A DNA stretch of 64,000 nucleotides from Lachnoclostridium sp. An14. GTDB lineage: Bacteria > Bacillota > Clostridia > Lachnospirales > Lachnospiraceae. Made by a program: the position numbers and the translations under genes. The DNA lies in assembly GCF_002160755.1 (NCBI RefSeq), contig NZ_NFLE01000022.1, forward strand, positions 1-64,000, written 5' to 3'. How positions within the stretch are numbered: the first letter of the stretch is position 1; every line of letters starts with the position of its first letter. Under the pieces are notes generated by a model. That model ran no database searches, was not told the DNA's origin, and saw only the letters and a list, made by a program, of their open reading frames with translations. Positions 18,239 to 27,500 of this stretch are shown here, piece by piece.

Positions 18239-19095
18239 CATGTTACAACCAGCCCCATCCGCTCCATTTGTCTAGCGTGCACAGCTCCGCTCTCTGCCGT
18301 ATAAATTCTTGTCGTGTCGATACTAGTATGGCCGAGCAGATCTGCTAAGCGCGATAAATCCTTTTCCAAAGTATAATAAATTCTGGCAAACAAATGGCGC
18401 AGATTATGTGGAAACACTTTTTCCGGCGCAACATTTGCACTATCGCATAGCGCTTTCATTTCCCGCCAAATATTGGATCTGTTTAAAGGTCTACCATTTT
18501 TAGTAATAAAAATTGCCCCTTTGGTTCGTTTTTGTTGTTTCAGATACTCTGCCAACAAAATACATAATCTTTTAGGAAGAAGAACCTTTCTCTGCTTGCC
18601 CTTGGAAAAAACGATTGCCCGGCCTGTTTTTACAGACTCCGCTGTAATATATTCCAATTCCGATACACGGATTCCTGTACTGCAAATTGTCTGTATCACT
18701 AACGAAAGTCTCAAATTTCCTTGTTTCTGTGCCGTCCGAACTAAACGAATATATTCTTCCTGAGTTAACTCTTTGTCTTCCGAGCAGAAAAGATCTCTTT
18801 GACGTTTTAATGGTTTCACTTTTAGATCTTCCCATCCGCAAAAATTGAAATATCCATTTAAAGCAGCCAAAGCTCCATTTACACTTGAAACTGAATATTG
18901 CTCAGACAGATGTTTCTTCCAAAGGATTGTCTCCTGTTTCGTCAACACATTCCCTTTAAAAAAAATCATAGCCTCTTTTAAGCTATGAATATATTTGAGA
19001 ATCGTTGCAGAACTTCTTTCCTGTTCCAGCAAGTAATTTTCATATTCTATAATGAGTTCCAGTGTCAATTTTCGATCTTCTTTTTTTACAAACAT
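18238..19095 (-). CDS. Tyrosine recombinase (Xer/RecV-like) of the EPS switch
   Basis: 285 residues, a normal length for a simple tyrosine recombinase. The N-terminal SAM-like core-binding domain covers about 10-90. The catalytic set is complete: Arg143 (STGIRVSELE), Lys165 region (SKGKQRKV), His230 and Arg233 (PHNLRHLFAR), His256 (LGHTSIDTT) and the nucleophile Tyr265. AAGGAGG precedes the ATG at 19095. The stop codon touches the right-hand inversion site, and no excisionase or phage gene is nearby, so inversion of the neighbouring segment is the likely job. Integration of a mobile element is the alternative. Confidence 0.9.
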   Translation of the reverse strand: MFVKKEDRKLTLELIIEYENYLLEQERSSATILKYIHSLKEAMIFFKGNVLTKQETILWKKHLSEQYSVSSVNGALAALNGYFNFCGWEDLKVKPLKRQRDLFCSEDKELTQEEYIRLVRTAQKQGNLRLSLVIQTICSTGIRVSELEYITAESVKTGRAIVFSKGKQRKVLLPKRLCILLAEYLKQQKRTKGAIFITKNGRPLNRSNIWREMKALCDSANVAPEKVFPHNLRHLFARIYYTLEKDLSRLADLLGHTSIDTTRIYTAESGAVHARQMERMGLVVT

Positions 19096-19124
19096 AAAAA
19101 TGATCCCTCCTTATATAAGGTTTT

Positions 19125-19133
19125 ATTATACCA
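19125..19133 (-). promoter_or_regulatory. Extended -10 promoter of the recombinase gene, framed by an inverted repeat
   Basis: TGGTATAAT on the minus strand (TATAAT at 19130-19125) with no good -35. An 8-base inverted repeat, AATGATCC at 19099-19106 and GGATCATT at 19144-19151, brackets the promoter and the ribosome site and could be an operator or leader stem. The rest of 19154-19337 shows no gene. Confidence 0.55.
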
Positions 19134-19337
19134 ATAAATTGACGGATCATTCCTTTGTTATTCTATCATAGGCCATCTTGGAAATCAAGCGCGAAAATGT
19201 ACACTCAGACAGAACGTTGCACGTAGCAAATCTGTAAAAAGAGAACTTTTTCATTATTATATTATTAATTGTCCTTTTTCTCAATCAGGATTTCTATTTT
19301 ATCACGCAAAAGCGTTAAAGCGTTGCGGTTTAAACTG

Positions 19338-19366
19338 TTGACACGATGTCCAAGTGATGGTATGAT
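19338..19366 (+). promoter_or_regulatory. Strong sigma-A promoter of the ABC importer operon
   Basis: TTGACA at 19338-19343, 17-base spacer, TATGAT at 19361-19366, with TGG directly ahead (extended -10). The leader to the ATG at 19420 is only about 47 bases, too short for a T-box or large riboswitch. Confidence 0.8.
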
Positions 19367-19419
19367 ACCTACTAAGTCAATTTTATAGAGACAATTTTAT
19401 AAAAAAGGGGAAATGTACT

Positions 19420-20466
19420 ATGAAAAAAAGAATGACAAAAGCGGCAGCCGTCTCCATGGCTGCGGTAATGGCAGTGATGATGGCCGGTTGCGGAAGCTCC
19501 ACCTCCAATGACACCCAGGCGGCAGACACCTCCGCAGAGGCTGCTGCGGACACCTCCGCGGCGGGAGATACGGACACCGAGGCGGCAGCCGACGGCACCA
19601 CCTACAAGATCGGACTGCTCCAGCTGGTGCAGCACGAGGCCCTGGACAAGTGCAACGAGGGCTTTATCGCGGCCCTGGACGCCTCCGGCATCTCCTACGA
19701 GGTAGACCAGCAGAACGCGGCGGGCGACACCCCCACCTGCACCACCATCGCTCAGAAATTTGTAAATGACGGCGACGACCTGATTTTCGCCATCGCCACC
19801 GGCGCGGCCCAGGCCTGTGCCGCGGAGACAGAGGACATCCCCATCGTTCTCACCGCTGTGACGGACCCGGCTGGTTCCGGACTGGTGGACACCAATGAGG
19901 CTCCCGGCGGAAACGTAACGGGTTCCTCCGACTTAACCCCTGTGGCCAAACAGATCGAGCTTTTGACCCAGATTCTCCCGGAAGCCAAGAGCGTAGGCAT
20001 TCTCTACTGCTCCGCGGAGTCCAACTCCGAGATTCAGGCGCAGTTGGCCCACGAGGCCTGCGAGGCTGCCGGCCTCACCGCCACCGACTACACCGTAGCC
20101 ACTTCCAATGACATCCAGACTGTGGTGGAGTCCATGGTTGGAAACGTGGATGTGATCTACGCCCCCACAGATAACGTGATCGCGGCCGGTATGCCCACCG
20201 TCGCCATGATTGCCAATGCCAACGGACTTCCCACCATCGTAGGCGAGGAGGGAATGTGCACCGCCGGCGGACTGGCCACCTACACCATCGACTACACGGA
20301 GCTTGGCAAGGTAGCCGGTGAAATGGCTGTAAAGATTCTCACAGAGGGCGCCTCCCCCGCGGAAATGCCCATCGAGTACTACCCGGACGACAAGCTCCGT
20401 CTCGTGGTAAACGAGGAAACGGCGGCTGAGCTGGGCATCGACTTATCCGGACTGAACCTGGAATAA
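19420..20466 (+). CDS. ABC importer substrate-binding lipoprotein (TrpX-like)
   Basis: 348 residues: lipoprotein signal with lipobox MAGC (Cys about 27), a low-complexity Ala/Thr/Asp linker (30-62), then the PF04392-type binding fold (YKIGLLQLVQHEALD, VTDPAGSGLV, GNVTGSSDL, YAPTDNVIAAGMP). The family is often annotated as tryptophan/tyrosine or unknown-substrate transport (TrpXYZ). It leads a three-gene operon with permease and ATPase. The substrate is not visible from sequence, and the T-box that marks TrpX in some Firmicutes is missing here. Confidence 0.83.
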   Translation: MKKRMTKAAAVSMAAVMAVMMAGCGSSTSNDTQAADTSAEAAADTSAAGDTDTEAAADGTTYKIGLLQLVQHEALDKCNEGFIAALDASGISYEVDQQNAAGDTPTCTTIAQKFVNDGDDLIFAIATGAAQACAAETEDIPIVLTAVTDPAGSGLVDTNEAPGGNVTGSSDLTPVAKQIELLTQILPEAKSVGILYCSAESNSEIQAQLAHEACEAAGLTATDYTVATSNDIQTVVESMVGNVDVIYAPTDNVIAAGMPTVAMIANANGLPTIVGEEGMCTAGGLATYTIDYTELGKVAGEMAVKILTEGASPAEMPIEYYPDDKLRLVVNEETAAELGIDLSGLNLE

Positions 20467-20490
20467 ATACGGAAGGATTGGAACTGTACA

Positions 20491-21459
20491 ATGAATATCA
20501 ATGGTTTAATGGGCTCCCTGCAAAGCGGCGTAGCCCAGGGTGTCCTCTGGGGCATCATGGTACTGGGCGTTTACATCACTTATAAGCTCTTAGACATCCC
20601 GGATCTGACGGCAGACGGCAGCTTTACGCTGGGCGGCTGCGTCACCACGGTGGCGATCTTAGCCGGCGTCAACCCGGTTTTAGCCACCCTCATGGGAATG
20701 GGAGCCGGATTCTTAGCCGGGGCGGTCACCGGTGTCCTTCACACCTTCTTTGAGATTCCCGCCATCCTGGCCGGAATCCTGACCCAGATCGGGCTCTGGT
20801 CCGTAAACCTGCGGATTATGAGTGGAAAGGCCAACAATCCGCTTTTGAAGGCTGACACCACCGTTTCCTTCTTCACCGACAAGCTGGGAATCACCAACTC
20901 CCAGGCATCCATGCTGGTAGGCATCCTCTTAGTCATCGCCGTGATTCTGCTCCTCTACTGGTTCTTCGGCACGGAAATCGGCTCCGCCCTGCGGGCCACC
21001 GGAGACAATGAGGACATGATCCGCGCCCTGGGCGTGAACACGGGACACACCAAGCTCCTGGCCCTGGCGATTTCCAACGGCCTCATTGGCCTTTCCGGAG
21101 CCATGGTGGCACAGATGCAGAAATACGCGGACATCAATATGGGCCGCGGCGCCATCGTCATCGGCCTGGCCGCCATCGTCATCGGCGAGGTGCTCCTTGG
21201 CCGCCTGGTGAAGAACTTCGGCTTTAAGCTGTTCTCCGCTGTCATCGGATCCATTGTGTATTTCATGATCCAGGCTCTGGTACTCCGCCTGGGCATGGAC
21301 GCCAACGACATGAAACTCCTCTCCTCCATCATGGTAGGGGCGGCTCTGGCCATTCCCGTAGCCATGGGCCGGTACCGGCTGAAAAAATCCTACTCCGAGA
21401 ACGACCTCTACGCAGATGAGCACCGGCACGGGGAGAAAAAGGGAGGACAAAATCAATGA
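20491..21459 (+). CDS. ABC importer permease (LivH/RbsC type)
   Basis: 322 residues, about 8-9 membrane helices, of the BPD_transp_2 family. It carries LDIPDLTADGSFTLGG near the N-terminus, typical of the TrpY-type permeases, and the EAA-like loop EIGSALRATGDNEDMIRALG that docks the ATPase. Starts 24 bases after the binding protein and overlaps the ATPase gene by 4 bases. No second permease is present, so it likely works as a homodimer. Confidence 0.87.
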   Translation: MNINGLMGSLQSGVAQGVLWGIMVLGVYITYKLLDIPDLTADGSFTLGGCVTTVAILAGVNPVLATLMGMGAGFLAGAVTGVLHTFFEIPAILAGILTQIGLWSVNLRIMSGKANNPLLKADTTVSFFTDKLGITNSQASMLVGILLVIAVILLLYWFFGTEIGSALRATGDNEDMIRALGVNTGHTKLLALAISNGLIGLSGAMVAQMQKYADINMGRGAIVIGLAAIVIGEVLLGRLVKNFGFKLFSAVIGSIVYFMIQALVLRLGMDANDMKLLSSIMVGAALAIPVAMGRYRLKKSYSENDLYADEHRHGEKKGGQNQ

Positions 21460-22253
21460 TAGAGATTACGCACGTTTCCAAAACCTTTAATAAGGGCACG
21501 ATCAATGAAAAACGGGCCCTGGATAACCTGAATTTAAAGCTGAACGAGGGCGACTTCGTCACCGTCATCGGCGGAAACGGGGCCGGAAAGTCCACCATGT
21601 TAAACGCCATCGCCGGAACCTTTCCCGTGGACTGCGGCAAAATCGTGATCGACGGGGCAAATGTCACCATGGATCCGGAGCACAAGCGGGCCAAATATAT
21701 CGGCCGCGTATTCCAGGATCCCATGAAGGGCACCTGCGCCGGGATGCAGATCGAGGAAAACCTGGCTCTGGCAAAACGCCGCGGGATGCGGCGGGGCCTG
21801 CGCTGGCAGTTAAACGATGAGGAGCGAGCCTTTTATAAGGAGCAGCTGGCCACCCTGGGACTGGGCCTGGAAACCAGGCTCTCCGATAAGGTGGGACTTC
21901 TCTCCGGCGGACAGCGCCAGGCTGTGACCCTGCTCATGGCCACCATCCAGAAACCGCGGCTCCTGCTCTTAGACGAGCACACCGCCGCCCTGGACCCGGC
22001 CACCGCCTCCAAGGTGCTGCGCCTTACAAGAGAGATCGTGGAAAGCCATCACCTGACCGCCCTCATGGTCACCCACAACATGAAGGACGCCCTCACCATC
22101 GGCAACCGCCTGATCATGATGGATCACGGCACCATTATTTACGATGTCAGCGGCGAGGAGAAGAAACAGCTCACGGTGGACGACCTTCTCAGGAAATTTG
22201 AGGAGGCCAGCGGAGTAGAGTTCTCCAATGACCGGATGATGCTCTCCAAATGA
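21456..22253 (+). CDS. ABC importer ATP-binding protein
   Basis: 265 residues with Walker A GGNGAGKSTM, the Q-loop RVFQDPMKGTCAGMQIEENL, the signature LLSGGQRQAVTLLMA and Walker B LLLLDEHTAALDP, then the His switch VTHNM. The His in DEHTAALDP in place of the usual DEPTAALDP is typical of this transporter family. Last gene of the importer operon; a bidirectional terminator follows. Confidence 0.9.
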   Translation: MIEITHVSKTFNKGTINEKRALDNLNLKLNEGDFVTVIGGNGAGKSTMLNAIAGTFPVDCGKIVIDGANVTMDPEHKRAKYIGRVFQDPMKGTCAGMQIEENLALAKRRGMRRGLRWQLNDEERAFYKEQLATLGLGLETRLSDKVGLLSGGQRQAVTLLMATIQKPRLLLLDEHTAALDPATASKVLRLTREIVESHHLTALMVTHNMKDALTIGNRLIMMDHGTIIYDVSGEEKKQLTVDDLLRKFEEASGVEFSNDRMMLSK

Positions 22254-22291
22254 TGGGAGTTTCACGGATCCCTCATATACCCCTTTAGACA

Positions 22292-22340
22292 AAAACAGGA
22301 GATATTCTGATTTGATTTTCAGACCATCTCCTGTTTTTTT
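22292..22340. terminator. Bidirectional terminator between the importer operon and spoVT
   Basis: AAAACAGGAGAT at 22292-22303 pairs with ATCTCCTGTTTT at 22326-22337, with a T-run after it on the plus strand and TTTTTG after it on the minus strand. Confidence 0.85.
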
Positions 22341-22365
22341 ATATCCTGTTTTCCGTTTTACGCCC

Positions 22366-22914
22366 TCAGCTCTCCATCTGCCGTCCCAAAAACCCGGCCG
22401 CCGTGGACGCCAGTTTGATCTCCCCGTCCCCGAATTTCACCCGCGGCTCGCGGCTTAAGAGGGCTACGGCGCCGATGGCGTCTCCCTCGCAGATAATGGG
22501 GGCGACCACCTGGGCGGTGATTCCCTCCGGTTCTTCCGCGGTGATCGGCACGTAGCTCTTTTCCCCGCCGGAGGCATTGATCACCGAGCGGTCCGTGATG
22601 GCCTGCTCCAGCTGATGGCTGATGGGCTTTAAGAGCATATCCTTTTTCGGGCCCCCGGCCACGGCGATCACCTGATCCCGGTCGGTGATGCACACAATTT
22701 TCCCCGTGGTCTGGGCCATGGCCTCGGCGTACTGGCTGGCGAAGGCCGTCAGCTCCACCATAGGCGAGTATTTCTTCAGAATAATCTCTCCCTCCCGATC
22801 CGTAAATATCTCCAACGGAGTACCTTCCCTCAACCGGAGCGTGCGCCTGATCTCCTTGGGAATGACCACACGGCCCAGATCGTCGATTCTTCTCACAATG
22901 CCTGTAGCTTTCAT
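22366..22914 (-). CDS. spoVT: Stage V sporulation protein T
   Basis: 182 residues. The N-terminal AbrB-type swapped-hairpin DNA-binding domain is unmistakable (ATGIVRRIDDLGRVVIPKEI, residues 3-22), followed by a GAF-like domain (about 60-180). SpoVT tunes sigma-G-dependent genes in the forespore, so the organism most likely forms endospores. It stands alone, convergent with the importer operon. No clear sigma-A promoter was found upstream; a sigma-G promoter would be expected but could not be assigned. Confidence 0.93.
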   Translation of the reverse strand: MKATGIVRRIDDLGRVVIPKEIRRTLRLREGTPLEIFTDREGEIILKKYSPMVELTAFASQYAEAMAQTTGKIVCITDRDQVIAVAGGPKKDMLLKPISHQLEQAITDRSVINASGGEKSYVPITAEEPEGITAQVVAPIICEGDAIGAVALLSREPRVKFGDGEIKLASTAAGFLGRQMES

Positions 22915-23003
22915 AGTTGTTCCTCCATTTTACACTCTAACATTTATCCTCAATGCTGTCTGTAAATGTAGTATTTGTCAAACGGAGGAATTTATACTTT
23001 TTA

Positions 23004-24512
23004 TCAACCCTCGATTTTGGAGCCGGATTTTTTCGCCTTCACCGTCACCACTGCCAGCAGCAAAATCAGGGCTGCCGCTCCCACGAAAATGGCCGCAAAA
23101 CCATTTCCGGCCAGGCCGCCGGCCAAATAGCCGGCAAGGCAGCAGGCCGCCACGCACAGGGCGTAGGGCAGCTGGGTGGAAACGTGGCTGATGTGGTGGC
23201 AGCGCGCTCCCGCGGAGGCCAGAATCGTAGTGTCGGAAATAGGCGACATATGGTCGCCGCATACGGCTCCGGCCAGAATGGACGCCACGCTCAGGGCCAG
23301 CATTTCCTGATCCGCCGTGCCTGTCACCGCCAGGGCGATGGGCACCAGGATCCCAAAAGTCCCCCAGGATGTGCCTGTGGAAAAGGAAAGCCCCGCTCCG
23401 ATGACGAAAAATCCCGCCGGCAAAAGGGCGCCTACCAGGGCGCTGCCGCCCACGGCCTGGCCCACAAAGCCGCCGATATTTAAGTATTCTTCCCCGCAGA
23501 TGCCGGAAAGGCTCCAGGCCAGGCTCAAAATGATGATGGCCGGCACCATGGATTTCACCCCGGCGGAAATGCTCTCGCACATCTCCGAAAACAGCACCAC
23601 CCGCCTGGGCAGATAAAGAACCGCCAGGAAAATCAACGTGAAAAACGCTCCCAGCACCAGGCTTTTCGCGGAGTCGCAGCCGGCGAAGGCAGCGGCCGCC
23701 GTCTTTCCCTCCAGGATGCCGCCGGTGTAGAGCATGGCGGACACACAGAGGACAATGAGGGCCGCGATGGGAAGGATCAGGTCAATCACCTGTCCCCGGC
23801 CCGTCACCAGCTCCCGCTCGCCGTCCGCCGTTTTCTCCTGTCCGTCCGCACGCACCTGGTCCTCGTACCGTTTCATGGCGGAAAAATCCAGCCGTTTCGC
23901 CGTCAGATACAGCATAAACGCCAGGGTAAACCAGGCGTAAAGGTTTAAGGGGATGGTCTGTAAAAACAGGCTAAAGCCGTCGATCCCGCTCCCTTCCGGG
24001 AGGGAGGAACCCACTGCCGCCGCCCAGCTGGACACCGGGGCAATGATGCAGACGGGGGCCGCCGTGGCGTCAATGATATAAGCCAGTTTGGCGCGGGTCA
24101 CCTGATATTTGTCCGTCACCGGCCGCATCACCGTCCCCACCGTCAGGCAGTTGAAGTAGTCGTCCACAAAGATCATCGCTCCCAGGGCCGCCGTGGCCAA
24201 GAGGGCGCCCCGGCTGCTGCGGATGGTTCTGGACGCCCATTCCCCGTAGGCCTTGGACGCCCCTGAGCGGGTGATCAGGGACACGATGATGCCAAGGAGG
24301 GCCAGAAACAGAATGATGTTGATATTCTCTCCCATTCGGTCCCCCATGATTCCAAATGTCACCTCCACCGCCCGCAGGGGGTGAAAGCCGGTACAGAGCA
24401 GGCCGCCTGCCAGGATGCCGATCATCAGGGACAGATACACCTCCTTTGTCAGCAGCGCCAACGCGATGGCCGCGGCCGGCGGCACCAGGGACCAAATCGT
24501 TCCGGATACCAT
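23004..24512 (-). CDS. NhaC-family Na+/H+ antiporter
   Basis: 502 residues with about 12 membrane helices. The family features include TRSGASKAYGEWA, MIFVDDYFNCLTVGTVMRPVTD and HMSPISDTTILASAGA. NhaC-type carriers exchange Na+ for H+ or, in some members, amines and organic acids (for example malate/lactate antiport), so the substrate is open. It stands 18 bases after mfd on the same strand and may be read from the same transcript. Confidence 0.83.
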   Translation of the reverse strand: MVSGTIWSLVPPAAAIALALLTKEVYLSLMIGILAGGLLCTGFHPLRAVEVTFGIMGDRMGENINIILFLALLGIIVSLITRSGASKAYGEWASRTIRSSRGALLATAALGAMIFVDDYFNCLTVGTVMRPVTDKYQVTRAKLAYIIDATAAPVCIIAPVSSWAAAVGSSLPEGSGIDGFSLFLQTIPLNLYAWFTLAFMLYLTAKRLDFSAMKRYEDQVRADGQEKTADGERELVTGRGQVIDLILPIAALIVLCVSAMLYTGGILEGKTAAAAFAGCDSAKSLVLGAFFTLIFLAVLYLPRRVVLFSEMCESISAGVKSMVPAIIILSLAWSLSGICGEEYLNIGGFVGQAVGGSALVGALLPAGFFVIGAGLSFSTGTSWGTFGILVPIALAVTGTADQEMLALSVASILAGAVCGDHMSPISDTTILASAGARCHHISHVSTQLPYALCVAACCLAGYLAGGLAGNGFAAIFVGAAALILLLAVVTVKAKKSGSKIEG

Positions 24513-24530
24513 AACTATGTGTTCTCCTTC

Positions 24531-27500
24531 CTATTCCTGCTCCGCGGTTTCCGGCCGTTCCACCAGGACGGACAGCTCGCTTAGCAGGATCTTTGTTTTC
24601 TCTATCATGGGGTCGCAGTCCCGGTTTTTGTTCCTCTGGTCGATGAAGTGGAACACCGGGGCATCGCCTGCCTGAAATTTCAAATCCCCCCTGTATTTTG
24701 CCACCAGCTCCGGGATCCCTTCCACCCGCAGCCGCGCTTTGGGATACATGGTGAGCCGCGCCTCCTGCCGGTTTACATAAACCTCCGTCACGTAGGCGTT
24801 GTGGGCCATGGCCTTTAAGGCCGCAATCCGCAGGAGATTCTCCACCGCCTTGGGAATGTCCCCGAACCGGTCCATGAGCTCATCCTGCATATCCATGTAT
24901 TCATCCTCATTCTCAATGCCAGAAATCCGTTTGTAGATGTCCAGCTTTTGATACTCATTTTTAATATAAGAAGGGGGAATATAGGCGTCGATGTCGCAGT
25001 CCACCACCGTCTCGTATTCTTCCTCCTCCGGTTTTTCCCCCTTTAAGGCCTGCACTGCCTGGTTTAACAGCTTGCAATAGAGGTCGTAGCCCACCGCCTC
25101 CATGTGGCCGTGCTGCTCCGCCCCCAGGATGTTTCCCGCGCCGCGGATCTCCAGATCCCGCATGGCTATCTTGATGCCGGAGCCCAGCTCCGTAAACTCC
25201 CGGATGGCCTGGAGCCGTTTCTCCGCGTCCTCCCGCAGCAGCTTATCCCGGCGGTACATGAGAAAGGCGTAGGCAGTGCGGTTGGAACGGCCCACACGGC
25301 CCCTAAGCTGATAGAGCTGGGAAAGGCCCAGCCGGTCCGCGTCGTGGATGATCATGGTGTTGGCGTTGGAAATGTCCAGGCCCGTTTCAATGATGGTGGT
25401 GGAGACCAGCACGTCGATCTCCCCGTCCACAAAGTCCAGCATGATCTTTTCCAGCTCCCGCTCGTGCATCTGGCCGTGGGCGAATACCACATTCGCCTCC
25501 GGCACCAGCTTCGCCACGTGGTTGGCCACCTCAGCAATGTCGTTGACGCGGTTGTATACATAGTACACCTGACCGCCCCGGGCCATTTCCCTCTGGATCG
25601 CCTCCCGCACCATCTCGTCGTTGTACTCCATCACATAGGTCTGGATGGGCACCCGGTCCACCGGCGGCTCCTCCAGCACGCTCATATCCCGGATTCCGAT
25701 GAGGCTCATGTGAAGCGTCCTGGGAATGGGGGTGGCCGTGAGGGTGAGTACGTCCACGTTTTCCTTTAACTGCTTGATCTTTTCTTTGTGGGCTACGCCG
25801 AACCGCTGCTCCTCGTCGATGATGAGAAGGCCCAGATTTTTAAACTGCACGTCCTTGGAGAGAACCCGGTGGGTGCCGATGAGCACGTCCACCATGCCTT
25901 TTTTCAGATCCTCCAGGGTCTTTTTCTGCTCCGCCGCCGTGCGGAAACGGGACATTAAATCCACCCGCACGGGAAAATCCTTCATCCGCTGCACGAAGGT
26001 GTTGTAGTGCTGCTGGGCCAGAATGGTGGTGGGCACCAGATACACCACCTGCCGGCTCTCCTGAACCGCCTTAAAGGCTGCCCGCAGGGCAATTTCCGTC
26101 TTTCCGTACCCCACGTCGCCGCAGATTAAGCGGTCCATGATCTTGCGGCTCTCCATGTCCCGTTTCGTGGCCTCGATGGCCTCCAGCTGGTCGTCCGTCT
26201 CCTCGTAGGGAAACATTTCCTCAAACTCCCGCTGCCACACCGTATCCGGGCCGCACTGGAAACCGGAGGAATTCTGCCTGGCGGCGTAGAGCTTTACCAG
26301 GTCCTTCGCGATCTCCTTTACAGCTCCCTTGACCCTGGTTTTGGTCTTGGTCCACTGCTCGCCCCCCAGCTTGTTTAATTTGGGGGCCTTGGCGTCGGAG
26401 CCGGCGTATTTCTGGATGCCCTCCAGGCGGGTGGCAGGCAGGTAGAGGTTTCCGCCGTCGCCGTACTCGATCTTGATGTAATCCTTGACCACCCTATCCC
26501 GCTCGATCTTCTCAATTCCCCGGTAAATGCCCAGGCCGTGATCCTCGTGCACCACGTAATCGCCCACGCTTAACTCGGAAAAGCTCTGGATGCGGCGGCC
26601 CTCATAGGCCGTCTTTTTCCGCCGTTTTTTCTTCTTTTCCGCGCCGAACATATCGCCCTCGGTGAGGACGATGAACTTGATCATGGGGTACTCAAAGCCG
26701 CGGTGGAGGTTTCCATAGGTCACCAGAATCTCCCCCGGCTGCACCTTCCGCTCCCCGTCGTCGGGACAGAAGGCGGAAAGCTCGTACTCCCGCAGGTCTC
26801 CCGCCAGGCGGCTGGCCCTGGTGCGGGAGCCGGAAAGGAGGATGATCCTGTATTTTTCCTTTTTCCACCGCTTTAAATCCTTGATCAGCACTTCAAAGCT
26901 GGTCTGGTAGGAATGGATGTTCCTGGCGTTGATGTGGTATTTCTTCTTTATGGATATGCCGGGGAGCTTTTGCTCCAGGGCCGTCAGGCACACCGTCCGT
27001 CTCGTCTGGGCCCGGGCCAGCACTTCCTTCACGCCGCAGAGCAGGTCGGTCTGGCCCGGCAGCAGATAGCCTTTTTCCAGCCGGTGGCCCATGCTCTCCC
27101 GAAACTCCAGCTCCACCGCCTCGCCTCTCTCCTGAAGCCTGGCCGGCTCATCCAGGAAAATGACCGTCCCTTCCGCCGGAAAATAGTCGAGAAAGGACAC
27201 GGTTTCTCCGTAGAAATACTGGATGTAGCTGTCCAGCCCATGGGTTTTCCAGCCCTCCCGCAGCCCTTCCAATACCTCGTCCGTCACCGAGCGGAGCCTG
27301 TGGCTCTCCTCCGTCTTCATCTGCTCCCGAAGGGTTTTTACCAGTTTCTTCGTCTCTTTTTCAATGCGGTCCGCGCCCTTTTTTAACCGTTCTTTGTCCA
27401 GCACCATCTCCGCCGCCGGATAGATGGTGATTTCCTCCATCTGCTCCACGGAACGCTGGCTTTCCAGGTCGAAGGTGCGGATGGAATCCACCTCCGTGTC

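Noticed and set aside
18238-19095. Recombinase as a remnant of an integrated element
   Set aside because: No other phage or conjugative genes are near, the gene is intact, and its stop codon adjoins an inverted site pair, which favours a local switch.
19154-19337. T-box or other amino-acid riboswitch before the TrpX-like gene
   Set aside because: The promoter at 19338-19366 leaves a leader of under 50 bases and no T-box sequence is seen.
22955-22985. TTGACA upstream of spoVT as sigma-A promoter
   Set aside because: No acceptable -10 stands 15-19 bases from it, and a sigma-G promoter is expected for this gene.
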